A DNA stretch of 64,000 bases, from positions 16,830-80,829 of the forward strand of contig NZ_JAVDPZ010000017.1 in the NCBI RefSeq assembly GCF_031453995.1, in the 5' to 3' direction. The notes beneath the pieces were generated by a model. It was not told the DNA's origin. It worked only from the letters and a program-made list of their open reading frames with translations, and did no database searches. The DNA is from Nitrobacter vulgaris. Lineage in GTDB: Bacteria > Pseudomonadota > Alphaproteobacteria > Rhizobiales > Xanthobacteraceae. Of this stretch, positions 18,804-28,260 are shown one piece after another; position 1 is the stretch's first letter, and every line of letters begins with the position of its first letter. The position numbers were made by a program, and so were the translations under genes.

Positions 18804-20204
18804 TCAAACCGCCGGCAGCAAGAGTTCGGCGCGCAATCCGCCGATCGGCGCCGTATCCAGTGTCAGGCGACCGCCATAGAGAGCCGCCAGATCGGTGACG
18901 ATCGACAAACCCAGTCCGGAACCTGGCTTGGTCTCGTCAAGACGGCGCCCGCGCTGCGAAGCCTGCGTCCGCTCGGCATCCGACAGTCCCTGACCGTTAT
19001 CGTCGACAATAATCTGCAACATCGCGGGTTCCGCTCCGGAAGGCGGACGGACCGAGACGTTGATGAACACCCGCGAATGCGCCCACTTGCAGGCATTGTC
19101 CACGAGATTGCCAACCATCTCCTCGAGATCCTGGCGCTCGCCGCAAAACTTCGCCGCCGGACTGACGTCGACATCGATGGCGACATCGCGGTCGCGGTGA
19201 ATCTTCTCCATGGTCCGGCGCAGCGCCTCGACGACGGGCGCCACATCGGTCACCGTTCCAACGACGGTGAGCCGCGCAGCCATACGGGCGCGTTCCAGGT
19301 GATGAGCGACCTGATTGCGCATCATCTCGGCCTGTTCGAGCATTTTCGCGGCGAAGGGATCGCGCTCATGCGAGCTGGCCTCATTGATGATAACCGAAAG
19401 CGGTGTCTTGACCGCGTGCGCGAGGTTACCGACGTGGGTGCGGGCACGCTCGACGATGTCACGGTTGGCATCGATCAGCGCATTGGTCTCGCGGGCGAGC
19501 GGCGCGATTTCAACGGGGAATTCGCCCTCCAGTCGTTCCGCACGGCCGGACCGGATGTCGGCGATCGCATCTGAGATGCGTTTCAGCGGCGCAAGACCAA
19601 ACCGCACCTGAAAGATCGTTGTAAAAAGCAGTCCGATCGTGAGCGCGGCAAATGTGCCGCCGAGATAATAGTCGAAAGTCCGCGATTCATCGAAAATTTC
19701 GCTGGCGTCTCCGGCCACAGCGACACGAAACTTGCCATCGGCACCAAGATCGACCGGCCGCTCCACCATGCGCAGGGTTTGCCCTTCTGGCCCGTCGACA
19801 TATCCGACGCGGACTCCGGATAAGGAAAGCTCAATCCCCTGATCCTCCAGCTTCGGCAGCTTATTATCCCATAGCGAGCGTGACGCGCGGGTTTCCTTTT
19901 TCTTGTCCGGATCGCTGCGGTCAATTTCCCAATACCAGCCGGATAACGGCAGATCGAACAGCGGCTCGCCGAGCGACTGGAACTGATGATCGGCAGGCTC
20001 GTCAGGCGCCGTCACTTCGGCAATCAGGGTGCGAAGATAGAGGTTGAGGCGACGGTCGAAGGCACGCTCGGACGCTGAGCGATAGACCGACGACAACACC
20101 ACGCCGGTGATGAGCAGAACGACCACAACCCACGCGGTCGCGGAGAGAAACAGCCGCGTAGCCAGCGAATTGGAACGGACGCCCGGAAACTGCCTAGCGC
20201 GCAT
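18804..20204 (-). CDS. feuQ: Sensor histidine kinase FeuQ-like
   Basis: 466 residues from MRARQFPG. TM1 (ATAWVVVVLLITGVVLSSVY), a periplasmic domain of about 150 residues, TM2 (FAALTIGLLFTTIFQV), HAMP, HisKA with NLAHAVKTPLSVIINEAS, and HATPase with GNLVDNACKWAHS, VDDNGQGL and GSGLGLSI. The AVKTPL phospho-site and WA in the N box are typical of PhoQ/FeuQ-type kinases. Its start overlaps the feuP stop by 11 bases. In Rhizobium leguminosarum feuPQ lies beside cycHJKL and affects iron uptake; in Sinorhizobium it controls cyclic glucan export. The same neighbourhood supports the name. Confidence 0.8.
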   Translation of the reverse strand: MRARQFPGVRSNSLATRLFLSATAWVVVVLLITGVVLSSVYRSASERAFDRRLNLYLRTLIAEVTAPDEPADHQFQSLGEPLFDLPLSGWYWEIDRSDPDKKKETRASRSLWDNKLPKLEDQGIELSLSGVRVGYVDGPEGQTLRMVERPVDLGADGKFRVAVAGDASEIFDESRTFDYYLGGTFAALTIGLLFTTIFQVRFGLAPLKRISDAIADIRSGRAERLEGEFPVEIAPLARETNALIDANRDIVERARTHVGNLAHAVKTPLSVIINEASSHERDPFAAKMLEQAEMMRNQVAHHLERARMAARLTVVGTVTDVAPVVEALRRTMEKIHRDRDVAIDVDVSPAAKFCGERQDLEEMVGNLVDNACKWAHSRVFINVSVRPPSGAEPAMLQIIVDDNGQGLSDAERTQASQRGRRLDETKPGSGLGLSIVTDLAALYGGRLTLDTAPIGGLRAELLLPAV

Positions 20205-20865
20205 TTGCCGGCGGCGTGAGCAGATAGCCGAGTCCGCGCACCGTCTGGATGATATCGACGTCCAGCTTTTTGCGGATGCGGCCGACAAAAACTTCGATGG
20301 TGTTGGAGTCGCGATCGAAATCCTGATCGTAAAGGTGTTCGACCAGCTCGGTGCGCGACACCACCCGACCGGTGTGGTGCATGAGATAGGCCAACAGCCG
20401 GTATTCATGCGACGTCATCTTGACCGGATTGCCGCCGACGCTGACGCGGCCCGTGCGGGTATCCAACGTCACCGGCCCGCAGGTCAGTTCGGACTGGGCG
20501 TGTCCTGTGCTCCGTCGCAGCAGCGCGCGCATCCGTGCCAGGATTTCCTCCAGATGGAAGGGTTTGGCGACATAGTCGTCGGCGCCAGCGTCGAATCCCT
20601 GAACCTTGTCACTCCAGCGGTCTCGCGCGGTAAGAATCAGGACGGGCATGGTCCGCCCCCCGCGTCGCCAAGCCTCCAGCACGGAAATGCCGTCCATCTT
20701 CGGGAGGCCGATGTCCAGCACCACCGCGTCATAAGGTTCGCTTTCGCCAAGGAAATGTCCCTCCTCGCCGTCAAACGCGCGATCGACCACGTAGCCGGCG
20801 TCGGTCAACGCGGTCGTAAGCTGGCGATTGAGGTCGGGATCATCTTCGACGACGAGAAGGCGCAA
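20194..20865 (-). CDS. feuP: Response regulator FeuP-like (OmpR family)
   Basis: 223 residues. A TTG at 20865 is the probable start: AGGAGT lies at the right distance (minus strand, 20876-20871) and the protein then begins directly with RLLVVEDDPDLNRQL. The first ATG (20904) would add 13 unrelated residues. Receiver: EDD, Asp in AVVLDIGLPKMDGISVL, LTAR, Lys in AKPFHLEE. Winged helix: MTSHEYRLLAYLMHH and DSNTIEVFVGRIRKKLD. It forms a coupled pair with feuQ. Part of the promoter must lie in 20866-21001. Confidence 0.88.
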   Translation of the reverse strand: MRLLVVEDDPDLNRQLTTALTDAGYVVDRAFDGEEGHFLGESEPYDAVVLDIGLPKMDGISVLEAWRRGGRTMPVLILTARDRWSDKVQGFDAGADDYVAKPFHLEEILARMRALLRRSTGHAQSELTCGPVTLDTRTGRVSVGGNPVKMTSHEYRLLAYLMHHTGRVVSRTELVEHLYDQDFDRDSNTIEVFVGRIRKKLDVDIIQTVRGLGYLLTPPANAR

Positions 20866-21001
20866 AGCGGACTCCTGATTCCTCCCGTCAAGATGGACCG
20901 CCACCGCGTGAATGGCAAATGAACAGCAAGAACCCGCTTACGCCTTTTTTCCGCCCGGGGGGCGGACACGCCTGCGCTGGCCGCCGAGCCGACCTACCAG
21001 G

Positions 21002-21253
21002 TCACGTCGTGGTCGAGCCATCATCAGGCGGCAGCGGACTCAGGAACACGTCGGCCTCGGCGTTGATCCGGGCCAGCACCGCATCGATCTCTTCGGCGGT
21101 TGCATTGCTGCCGCGTACCAGGCCGGCGATGGCCTGAACGTAGGGGATCGAGGAGACCACGCCTTGCTCGATCGCGGGGGCGACCTTGACGATGGCGCTG
21201 ACGATGGCTTCAGCGGCCGCGAGGCCGGCTGTCACTTCTGCTGCGGTGACCAT
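21002..21253 (-). CDS. Small phage-cluster protein, unknown function
   Basis: 83 residues, mostly helical, Ala/Val-rich at the N-terminus (VTAGLAAAEAIVSAIVKVAP) and ending in an acidic, Pro-containing tail. No TM is certain. It is the last gene of the minus-strand phage-like cluster, 3 bases after the lipoprotein gene, so probably co-transcribed. Small proteins of this kind are common beside holin genes in Bradyrhizobium prophage and GTA loci, but I cannot assign a function. Confidence 0.6.
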   Translation of the reverse strand: MVTAAEVTAGLAAAEAIVSAIVKVAPAIEQGVVSSIPYVQAIAGLVRGSNATAEEIDAVLARINAEADVFLSPLPPDDGSTTT

Positions 21254-21256
21254 GCG

Positions 21257-21649
21257 CTATGCTCCTGATAAGAGGATTTGCTGGACGACGATCAGCGTTG
21301 ACCGCGCCGCCGCTAGTGCGTTGGTGATGTCGACGGACGGATAGGCCTTCTGCAACGCGACCAGATTGTTCACGGCGAGGCGCGCCTTGCGCATCGCCGA
21401 TTGCAACCTTTCGATCACCGAACGTTTGGCACAGATGTTGGCCACCCCCGGCTCGGTTCCTGTCCGGCAAAGCGGCAGTGCCTTATAGGCATTGGCGGCA
21501 TTCACCGCGACGCCAAAGGCGTTCTCGATGCCGTACACCGTATTGAGCGAAACGGCGGTGTTCAGATTCAGCGACGGCAGCGCGACGGTCTGGCAACCTG
21601 CCAGCGCCAGACCGGAAACGACCGCTATCGTGGCGACAAGTTTTCGCAT
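21257..21649 (-). CDS. Small lipoprotein in the lysis-like module
   Basis: 130 residues from MRKLVATIAVVSGLALAGCQ, a clear lipoprotein signal with lipobox LAGC at residues 16-19. The mature part is helical, with possible coiled coil (SVIERLQSAMRKARLAVNNL). The frame is open to 21772, but only the Met at 21649 gives a signal peptide. Sitting between a small helical gene and a holin-like gene, it could be an outer-membrane spanin partner or just a phage-associated lipoprotein. The spanin idea is inference. Confidence 0.65.
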   Translation of the reverse strand: MRKLVATIAVVSGLALAGCQTVALPSLNLNTAVSLNTVYGIENAFGVAVNAANAYKALPLCRTGTEPGVANICAKRSVIERLQSAMRKARLAVNNLVALQKAYPSVDITNALAAARSTLIVVQQILLSGA

Positions 21650-21669
21650 GAAAGCTCCTGTTGTCTGGA

Positions 21670-21909
21670 TTACTTGACGGCACCGGTCGCGCCGCTGACG
21701 GTCGGCACGTCGGAACGCGCGGCGATGGCCGAGCGGACCGTCCTGGTGTCGGCCTTGACGTAGAGCCCCCATGCTACCGTAAAGAGCGTACCGATCGCGC
21801 CGATGACGCCGGTCACCTGGTCAGCGGTGACCCATCCCTTGCCGGTAGCGAAGCTTCCCGCCGCGATCAGCAGGTAGCGCGCGATCTGCCACACCGAATC
21901 CGATGTCAT
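21670..21909 (-). CDS. Holin-like small membrane protein
   Basis: 79 residues with two hydrophobic segments (RYLLIAAGSFATGKGW and VIGAIGTLFTVAWGLYVK) and the pattern seen in Pam3-gp28-like putative phage holins: a short protein, Gly-rich first helix and GWVTADQ turn. Holins form inner-membrane holes that release endolysin. It is located between a lipoprotein and a coiled-coil membrane protein, close to the endolysin gene on the same strand. Confidence 0.65.
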   Translation of the reverse strand: MTSDSVWQIARYLLIAAGSFATGKGWVTADQVTGVIGAIGTLFTVAWGLYVKADTRTVRSAIAARSDVPTVSGATGAVK

Positions 21910-21965
21910 GTGTTGTCTCCAGTAATGTTTTGAGGATTGCGCGAGCCCGTCGCGCGGCGGTCGTT

Positions 21966-22262
21966 CTATTCACTCGCGACCCGTGCGTGCGAAGTAATCA
22001 GATTGGTATCGATGCGCTTGAACTCGATTTCGCGCTCGCTCGCCATTCTGGCCAGCTCGTAGTCTCGCTTGGCGTCGGTCTGCCGCTTGCTGGCTTCGTC
22101 CTCGTTGCGAAGCCGGATCTTCGCGAGTTCGAGTTCCTGATCGAGGGCCAGACGGCTGCGCCGCGTGACCGCGAGCGACGCAACGGCTGAAAGGCAGATG
22201 AAGGCAACGCAAAGCACGGCGGCGGAGTTGAAATCCACCGGCCCAACGATTTGAGAAAGCAT
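21966..22262 (-). CDS. Membrane-anchored coiled-coil protein of the lysis-like module
   Basis: 98 residues. One TM (AAVLCVAFICLSAVASLAV) is followed by a charged helix (LDQELELAKIRLRNEDEASK and onward) that should be a coiled coil. This topology is like an inner-membrane spanin, and a lipoprotein gene lies two genes downstream, but spanin identity is not established. It starts 14 bases after the endolysin stop. A small regulatory or structural protein is the alternative. Confidence 0.55.
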   Translation of the reverse strand: MLSQIVGPVDFNSAAVLCVAFICLSAVASLAVTRRSRLALDQELELAKIRLRNEDEASKRQTDAKRDYELARMASEREIEFKRIDTNLITSHARVASE

Positions 22263-22276
22263 GAAAGATTTTCCCT

Positions 22277-22942
22277 TTAGTGGATTCCGAGACTACGCTT
22301 CCATCTTGAAAGCCACGCCTCGCGATCTCGCAGCCCGACATAACCGCCGTTCAGCCGCTTTGTGACACCGCGCACGTCGTCTTTTTGAGCGAACGGAAGG
22401 CATCCGCAATTGACGAAATCTGCGACTCCGCATTTCAGAAAGTGCGCCGGATCGTTCACTAGGTCGGGATGCGTCACGACATCGAGGCCGGTCGCCGCCG
22501 CTAGTCGCCGATAGCCGTCCCTTCCTGTTGTTTGAACGGCGCCTCGGCCGCGAAAATCCCAGCCGTCGTCGGAGCCCGCGCGATTGCCCATGCGGCCGTT
22601 GTAGACTTTGTTGGCGAGCGCACGCGGATTATGCGCGTAAGGCGCGGCGCTGGACGCGTTCGGAAACCGCGACGGCCAAACCTGGGTCATTCGGCCCGCC
22701 GAATAATTCAGGTTCTCAATCACGGCAGTCCCGGCCCCGCATTCATGGCTGATCTGGGCCATGACATGGGCGATCAGCAGCGGCGTGGCGATCTCGTGTT
22801 CGTCGAATACGGCCGGTGCCGTTGCCGTGATGGTCTCGACCAGCCCGGCAATTCTGCTATTGCCGCGCGGCCAGAGCTTGCGAAGCGCTGCTCCGAAATC
22901 AGGCATGGCGGAAGCGTTCGCGGCCGAGGCTGCGTTGGGCAT
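22277..22942 (-). CDS. Endolysin, chitinase-like glycoside hydrolase family 19 fold
   Basis: 221 residues. The catalytic Glu region AHVMAQISHECGAG and the second signature DGWDFRGRGAVQTTGRDGYR are typical of GH19-type phage lysozymes, which cut peptidoglycan glycan strands. It has no signal peptide, so export would need a holin or signal-arrest route. Upstream is the DUF2793 tail protein and downstream the coiled-coil and holin-like genes, giving a lysis module directly after the tail genes. Confidence 0.85.
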   Translation of the reverse strand: MPNAASAANASAMPDFGAALRKLWPRGNSRIAGLVETITATAPAVFDEHEIATPLLIAHVMAQISHECGAGTAVIENLNYSAGRMTQVWPSRFPNASSAAPYAHNPRALANKVYNGRMGNRAGSDDGWDFRGRGAVQTTGRDGYRRLAAATGLDVVTHPDLVNDPAHFLKCGVADFVNCGCLPFAQKDDVRGVTKRLNGGYVGLRDREAWLSRWKRSLGIH

Positions 22943-23010
22943 TGGATTGGTCCTTTTTGGCGGCGGAGCCGGGCTTCACCCGGCGAGGGCATCTGATGCT
23001 TTTCGCAAGT

Positions 23011-24399
23011 TCACTGACGACCGAAGACGACGACACTGAAGGCGCGATCGATCGCGCCGCCCCCGGCGCCCGTCCCGGTGATGGCAAGCGTCACGCTGGA
23101 TGAAGAGCGACTCGCAAACACCTCCTGAACCGTTTCCGTGGTCCCAACCCCTCCGAACTGGTTGACGGTGGCAACTACTGCAAAACTCGTCGAGGCAAAG
23201 GGCGTCGTGAAGCCGATTGTGAGATTCCCCGTCGAATTTTTGCTGATGCTTGCGATGTTGTAGCCGGCCGACAAGGTGTATGTGCCGCCGGACTGGGTGA
23301 AATAGCCCCATGCCTTTGCCGCACTGTCATGATCCTGCTGATGCGCCGGCGTTACCGCCACTGTGTTGTCGGCGCCCGCCTGCTGCTGCGACTTGGTTGC
23401 AGCCGCCCCCGCCTCGCGCGCGATCACTTGCCAGCGCGCGGCGGTGCCGTCGTAACGAAGGATCGCGGCCTGCTTCGCCGACATCGTAAGGTTATTGTCG
23501 AGAGACAAACGATTCGATGCCGACGACGATGCGCTTTCGTTCAGCAGCGTGATCGGCTGGCTGCCCACGTTGATGACGATGAGACAACGCCCTTCGGCTC
23601 CGCCCGCAAGGCCGGACACGTTGCGCGCAGCGTTCGAACTGATTTGCAGCACCGACGCCGCCGCAAAGCCCGCGGGATTATAGTCGTTCTGATCGGCCGT
23701 GATCTGTGTGGGCGCAATGACGCCGGTCAACGCCAGTCCGCGCGGCAGCGAGACGTTGCCGCTGCCCTGATCGATGGTGAACGCCTCGGTCCAGCTTGAC
23801 CCGTCCGCCGACACCTTGAGCTTGAAGGTATCAGCGCCGACGAGGCCGAACTCCGCTCGACCTGAGAAATTGTCGGAAAAGAAGATCGACGCCGTGTTAG
23901 CGGAGCTTTCCTTCGATACCTGAAGTCGCATGTCGCCGGTTCCGCCGTCGGCAGCGTCGATGGCGGCAAACAGCGCGGCATTGGATTTGACCGCGAGCAG
24001 ATTGGGACTGCTCGCAGCGGTGTTGACGCCGAGATGCGCCAGGTTATCGAGCGCCGACGGACCGCCCGCACTCTGCCAGGCCGCGCCATCGAACACGAAC
24101 AGGCCGCTGTCCGCCGCCGACCAGATGCACCATCCGGTCTTCGGCACGAGGAAGGCCCAAGCGCCGTCCTGCCAGGTCGCGATTGTACCGTCCTGCCCGG
24201 CCCACGCGCCGGTCGCGACGCCTGCGACCACATGACGTTCGCCCTCCGCTGGACTGGAGGGCGGCGCGGTGAGCGTCAGATCAAGCACGCCGATCTGAAC
24301 CGCCGCGTCGAGAATGCGCAGCGCCTCATTGTGAGTGACGTGCTTCTGGGCTTGGCTGCCATCGATATACGGCAGCCCGAGATTCGGTGTGTCTGTCAT
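23011..24399 (-). CDS. DUF2793 phage/GTA tail-associated protein
   Basis: 462 residues. The N-terminal region NLGLPYIDGSQAQKHVTHNE through TGWCIWSAADSGLFVFDGAA is the DUF2793 signature, found beside GTA and prophage tail genes in alphaproteobacteria. The middle carries a beta-rich segment, and a Gly/Ser-rich C-terminus (ASRSSSSVTLAITGTGAGGG) looks like a fibre or carbohydrate-binding end. It probably decorates the tail tip and contributes to host adhesion. It starts 6 bases after the megatron stop. Confidence 0.8.
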   Translation of the reverse strand: MTDTPNLGLPYIDGSQAQKHVTHNEALRILDAAVQIGVLDLTLTAPPSSPAEGERHVVAGVATGAWAGQDGTIATWQDGAWAFLVPKTGWCIWSAADSGLFVFDGAAWQSAGGPSALDNLAHLGVNTAASSPNLLAVKSNAALFAAIDAADGGTGDMRLQVSKESSANTASIFFSDNFSGRAEFGLVGADTFKLKVSADGSSWTEAFTIDQGSGNVSLPRGLALTGVIAPTQITADQNDYNPAGFAAASVLQISSNAARNVSGLAGGAEGRCLIVINVGSQPITLLNESASSSASNRLSLDNNLTMSAKQAAILRYDGTAARWQVIAREAGAAATKSQQQAGADNTVAVTPAHQQDHDSAAKAWGYFTQSGGTYTLSAGYNIASISKNSTGNLTIGFTTPFASTSFAVVATVNQFGGVGTTETVQEVFASRSSSSVTLAITGTGAGGGAIDRAFSVVVFGRQ

Positions 24400-24405
24400 G
24401 GCGAC

Positions 24406-26085
24406 TCAGAGGGTGAGAGTAAGTTCAGTAGGGTGACCGGGGCCGACGGTCGCCGATACTTGCGCGACGCGGAGGTGCAGACTGCTCTGCGGCGCGCCGA
24501 AATCCGTCAGTTCGTCGGCATCGGGGTAAAACGCTTCGGGCGCGCTGCATGCGATGCTGCGCACGATCGCTCCGCCCGAGAAAACGTCGAGCGTGTATGC
24601 TTCGACATCCTCGCCGAGCGGCACTTCGACGCCCCAGCCGTCGCCGTCGATGCGCGTCCGGCGAATCCACGAGATACGCACACCGCCGTTCTCGCGGAAC
24701 GCTTTCACATGCACCGGTGACAGCGGCAGCAGGGCAGTCGCGCGCGGCGTGACCGTCAGCGCCACCGCCGTGGGATCGTCATGGTTGCGTCCGGCGGCGG
24801 CAAGCCGCACCAGGATCGGACGATCCTGCGCGTTCAATCCTTTCGCCAGCGGCACAAGACGCGTGTCGAGGAGAACAAAGGGCGCGCCCGGCGGCAACAC
24901 ATCAGTGATGGCGTAATCGCTGCCAGCCTGCCCGCGCAGCAGGCGCGACAGTTTATACGTGCCGCTGTCCACCAGCTCCGCATTGGCAAACTGTAGGATC
25001 TCCCAATCGCCGTTCGGGTTCTGCACCGCCGCCGCATTGGCGCCGGCGAGCACGCGGGCATCGGACACCGACGTGAGCAGGCCGCCGTAGAGACGCACGC
25101 GCAAGGCGTTGCCACGGTCCCATCTCCCTGAGGCTCCGGCCGGCAGCGGATCGAGCGTTTCGCCCGATGTCGAGGGCGCTGGAATAATCGCCTCCGGCTG
25201 AAAACCCGCACCGTCCGGCGAGGTCCATACCGTCACCGACGTCGGCCAGGGGCTGGCGAAGACGGCGAGCCGCGTCAGGACCGGCGGCTCCGATGACTCG
25301 ATCATCGGCAGATCGAGCACTGCAACCTGAACCGGTCCGATCGCAGCTGGAATTCCGGGTCGCGTCGGCCGCGGCGTCGACAGCGGCACGGAGAAGACTT
25401 CGGGATCGATGCTGCGGGCAGTGACTTGCCGCGCTTCGGCATCGAGCAGTGCGCTGATTTCGAATAGCCGTCTCCGCCCGTTGATCGTCACGGCGATCAC
25501 ATCGCCCGGCGTGAGCGACAGGCATTGCGGGCCGAGCGAGAACGCGGCGCTTTCGCGGCCGGCCCACAAATCCTGAAGCCAAACCTCGGTTCGGCGCATC
25601 ATCGCCGCGTCATCGCTGACAACCGCGAGATCGGAGTGAACGCTTCGGTTCGAACCACCGTCCAGCCGGCGCGAGGTCACAGCAGAGCGCCTGTAATCCA
25701 CCGTCCCGTCGGTAAAACCAAAGCGCGCTTCGCGCGGCAATTCGGTTTCCTGCGCGCGCGTGAGCCGCGCCAGCCCGCCGCCGTCCGTCAGCACCAGATC
25801 GTCATCCGAAAATTCCGCAACCGGCGCGCCGCCCCGCGAAACGAAGCGCAGCGTTCCGTCTGCCGCGGAGGCATCGAAGGCGTAAGCCCCGGCGAGCGGT
25901 TCGATCATGGCCCGCGGCGACATCGGCCGGTCGACCACGTAGCCGTCGCAGCTCTCGCGCAGCGCCGAGGTGTCGGCGCCGGTGACGCCGCAATCGGCAA
26001 GAAGCGCCTGCACCAGCGCGTCCATCGGCGCCGCGCCGAGACGGCCGGTGAGCCAATGCCCGGTCTGCCAGTTCGGTCCGTCGCT
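24406..26085 (-). pseudogene. Baseplate megatron (GTA g15), C-terminal part after an in-frame TAG
   Basis: This part is in the same frame as 26086-28260 and separated from it only by a TAG at 26086-26088. An internal Met at 26025 (MDALVQALLADCGV) could allow separate translation. It contains the phage-tail-3-like and C-terminal domains of GTA megatron proteins (DRPMSPRAMIEPLAGAYAFD, then LRGQAGSDYAITDVLPPGAP). Full length would be about 1,284 residues, normal for the family. Residues just after the stop (SDGPNWQTGHWLTGRLGAAP) remain family-like, so nothing was lost except one codon. The interruption is recent, read through, or an error. Confidence 0.8.
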
Positions 26086-28260
26086 CTAGACCTCGGTCGC
26101 GGCGGGAAACGCCGGATATGGTCGCGCATCCCAGGTCCAAAGGTGGATCGCGGACGGCTCGATCATGCGGCTCCCATAGATCGGAGAGACGGGATTGTCG
26201 GCATCCGCCGCGCCGAGCGATGGATCCAGCTTGCCGAGAAAGGCTTGCAGATAGCGGCGCTGGACCAGATCATCGCGGCTACCGCTCGAGAAATACGGCA
26301 GGTGGTTTTCCGACGATTTGGGATCGGGAAACACGTTCGGTTGGTTGGCGCCTTTATCTACCGCCGGACAGCCGACCTCCGTCAGCCAGACCGGCTTGCT
26401 TTGCGGCGCCCACGCGGTCGGGCTTGGAAGCTCGACCCCGCCGACCCGCTCATAATGCGCTGACGACCACCACGACTTGATGTCCTTGACGCGGAATGTC
26501 CACGGCTTGCCAAGTCCATCGGTAATCGGCGTGCGGTTCTGCGCGGCGCGCGCCGAGTCATCTGTGTAATACCAATCGAAACCCTCGCCGCCATAGACAT
26601 TCTCCGCGAGGTAATCGAGATCATAGGTCGAGGTTGCGACGCTTGCGTCCAGATGTCCGGCCTCGTCACGCCAGTCCGCGAGCGGCGCATAGTAGTCGAT
26701 CCCCACGGCGTCGATCGCACTGCACGCCCACAGCGGATCGAGCGGAAAGCGAACCTCGGACGCACCGGCGTCAACGACATCCGCGCCATATTCTGTCCAG
26801 TCCGCGCCATAGGTCACGATCGTCGACGAGCCGACGATGGATTTCACGTCCACCGCAAGCGTCACCAGCGCATCGACGGCAGGATAGATGCCGGCCCCCG
26901 AGCGCACGCGCGTCAACGACCGCAACTCCGAGCCGATCAGAAACGCATCGACGCCTCCCGCGGAGGCCGTCAGGTTGGCATAATGCAGGATCATGGCGCG
27001 GTAGTTCCAGCTTCCACTCGTGAAGAAGCTGGCGACCTGCGTCGCCGCCGGCGCGGTGCCCTGCGGCGAACCCGTTTGTCCCGGCGCGGGATCGCAAGTG
27101 ATGCGGCCGCGCCAGGGATAGGCTGGCTGCGACGAGGCTCCGCTCCACGGATCGCTCAGGCCGTTACCGGCCGGAAGGTCCATCATGATGAAGGGATAGA
27201 ACGTGACCTTGAGGCCGCGCGCCTTCAGTTCCGCGATCAGATGCCTCACGCTGGCGTCCGACGGCGTGCCGCCGAAGGCCGGACGACCATCGACCTGTGA
27301 CACCACATAAGCGCTTTCTCGTGTCACCCCCGCCACCGACCAGTCGCTGCCGCGCGTGATCTTGCTCGCGCTGTCGACGCCGGGACGCACCACGCAACTT
27401 CCGGCGCGAAGGTCCGATCCGAACCACGCCACCACTACGGCCACGCGTTCGAGATTGGGGCACATGCCCTGCAAGTCATCGAGCGCCGCGATCACGTCGG
27501 ATTCGGCATTCATCACATGCCGGTTTTCCGGCGCCGACTGACCCGGACCGAGCGACCGCACGACGGCGGACGGCTCATAGCCGAATTCGGTGGTGCCGGG
27601 GATCAGCGTCACGGCACGTACCATCCGTTCGAGTTGGCCTATGGGGCGGATGATCTCGAACGAGAGCTGCGGAATGCGGTTGCCGAATTTTGCCAGCGGC
27701 ATCCGCTCGAACACGACATAGGCGAGCCCGCGATAGGCCGGCGCGTTGCTCGCCCCTTCTTTTGCGACGATCAGGTCGTCCGGAGCCTGATCCTCGGTGC
27801 CGCGATGGACCCGGAAGCTCAGGCCGGAAACATCGAGAGGGCTGCCGTCGGCCCAAATCCGCCCGACACGGCCGATGACGCCGTCGCAAAGACCAACCGC
27901 GAAATTAGCGAAATAGCTGTAAGTGGTGGTCGTCGTGCTCGGTCCGCTGAACAGGCCGCCCTTGCCGCCGGACGACGAGGTTTCGCTGTTGACGGCCTCT
28001 TCGAGCCGCGTCGCCCAGATCACCTGACCCGACAGCCGCGCGCGTCCGTAAACGCGCGGAATCGGCGCGCCCTCGGTCGAGGCCATCACATCGAGATCGG
28101 CGAGGCGCGGCCCGACGATCGTCTGGTTTCCTGGCCCGAACAGCTTACGATCGACGACATTTCCGATCAGCGCGCCGGCGAGGCGTCCGGCAATTGCACC
28201 GGCCGGCCCGAACAACGCGCCAGCGGCGCCGCCTGCGACGGAAAGAACCAGCGCTGCCAT
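26086..28260 (-). CDS. Baseplate megatron (GTA g15), N-terminal part
   Basis: 724 residues from MAALVLSVAGGAAGALFG, overlapping the upstream NlpC/P60 stop (ATGA). A hydrophobic Gly/Ala-rich N-terminus is followed by a long beta-rich part and the GTA TIM-barrel-like glycoside-hydrolase domain (LKARGLKVTFYPFIMMDLPA, AVGIDYYAPLADWRD, KPVWLTEVGCPAVDKGANQP). It ends in YPAFPAATEV and TAG. In RcGTA the megatron forms the baseplate hub and helps cross the host envelope. Truncation here would remove the tail-hub C-terminus. The missing residue is probably Trp, since TGG to TAG is a single G-to-A change. Confidence 0.85.
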   Translation of the reverse strand: MAALVLSVAGGAAGALFGPAGAIAGRLAGALIGNVVDRKLFGPGNQTIVGPRLADLDVMASTEGAPIPRVYGRARLSGQVIWATRLEEAVNSETSSSGGKGGLFSGPSTTTTTYSYFANFAVGLCDGVIGRVGRIWADGSPLDVSGLSFRVHRGTEDQAPDDLIVAKEGASNAPAYRGLAYVVFERMPLAKFGNRIPQLSFEIIRPIGQLERMVRAVTLIPGTTEFGYEPSAVVRSLGPGQSAPENRHVMNAESDVIAALDDLQGMCPNLERVAVVVAWFGSDLRAGSCVVRPGVDSASKITRGSDWSVAGVTRESAYVVSQVDGRPAFGGTPSDASVRHLIAELKARGLKVTFYPFIMMDLPAGNGLSDPWSGASSQPAYPWRGRITCDPAPGQTGSPQGTAPAATQVASFFTSGSWNYRAMILHYANLTASAGGVDAFLIGSELRSLTRVRSGAGIYPAVDALVTLAVDVKSIVGSSTIVTYGADWTEYGADVVDAGASEVRFPLDPLWACSAIDAVGIDYYAPLADWRDEAGHLDASVATSTYDLDYLAENVYGGEGFDWYYTDDSARAAQNRTPITDGLGKPWTFRVKDIKSWWSSAHYERVGGVELPSPTAWAPQSKPVWLTEVGCPAVDKGANQPNVFPDPKSSENHLPYFSSGSRDDLVQRRYLQAFLGKLDPSLGAADADNPVSPIYGSRMIEPSAIHLWTWDARPYPAFPAATEV

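Noticed and set aside
20866..21001. Search for a tRNA or attachment site at the left end of the GTA cluster
   Set aside because: No cloverleaf or direct repeat pair was found by eye at 20.9 kb or 45.2 kb; GTA clusters are not expected to have att sites.
24406..28260. Split megatron considered as two naturally separate genes
   Set aside because: The frame is unbroken apart from one TAG, the bases between stop and next Met still code for family-like residues, and the second part has no ribosome site of note.
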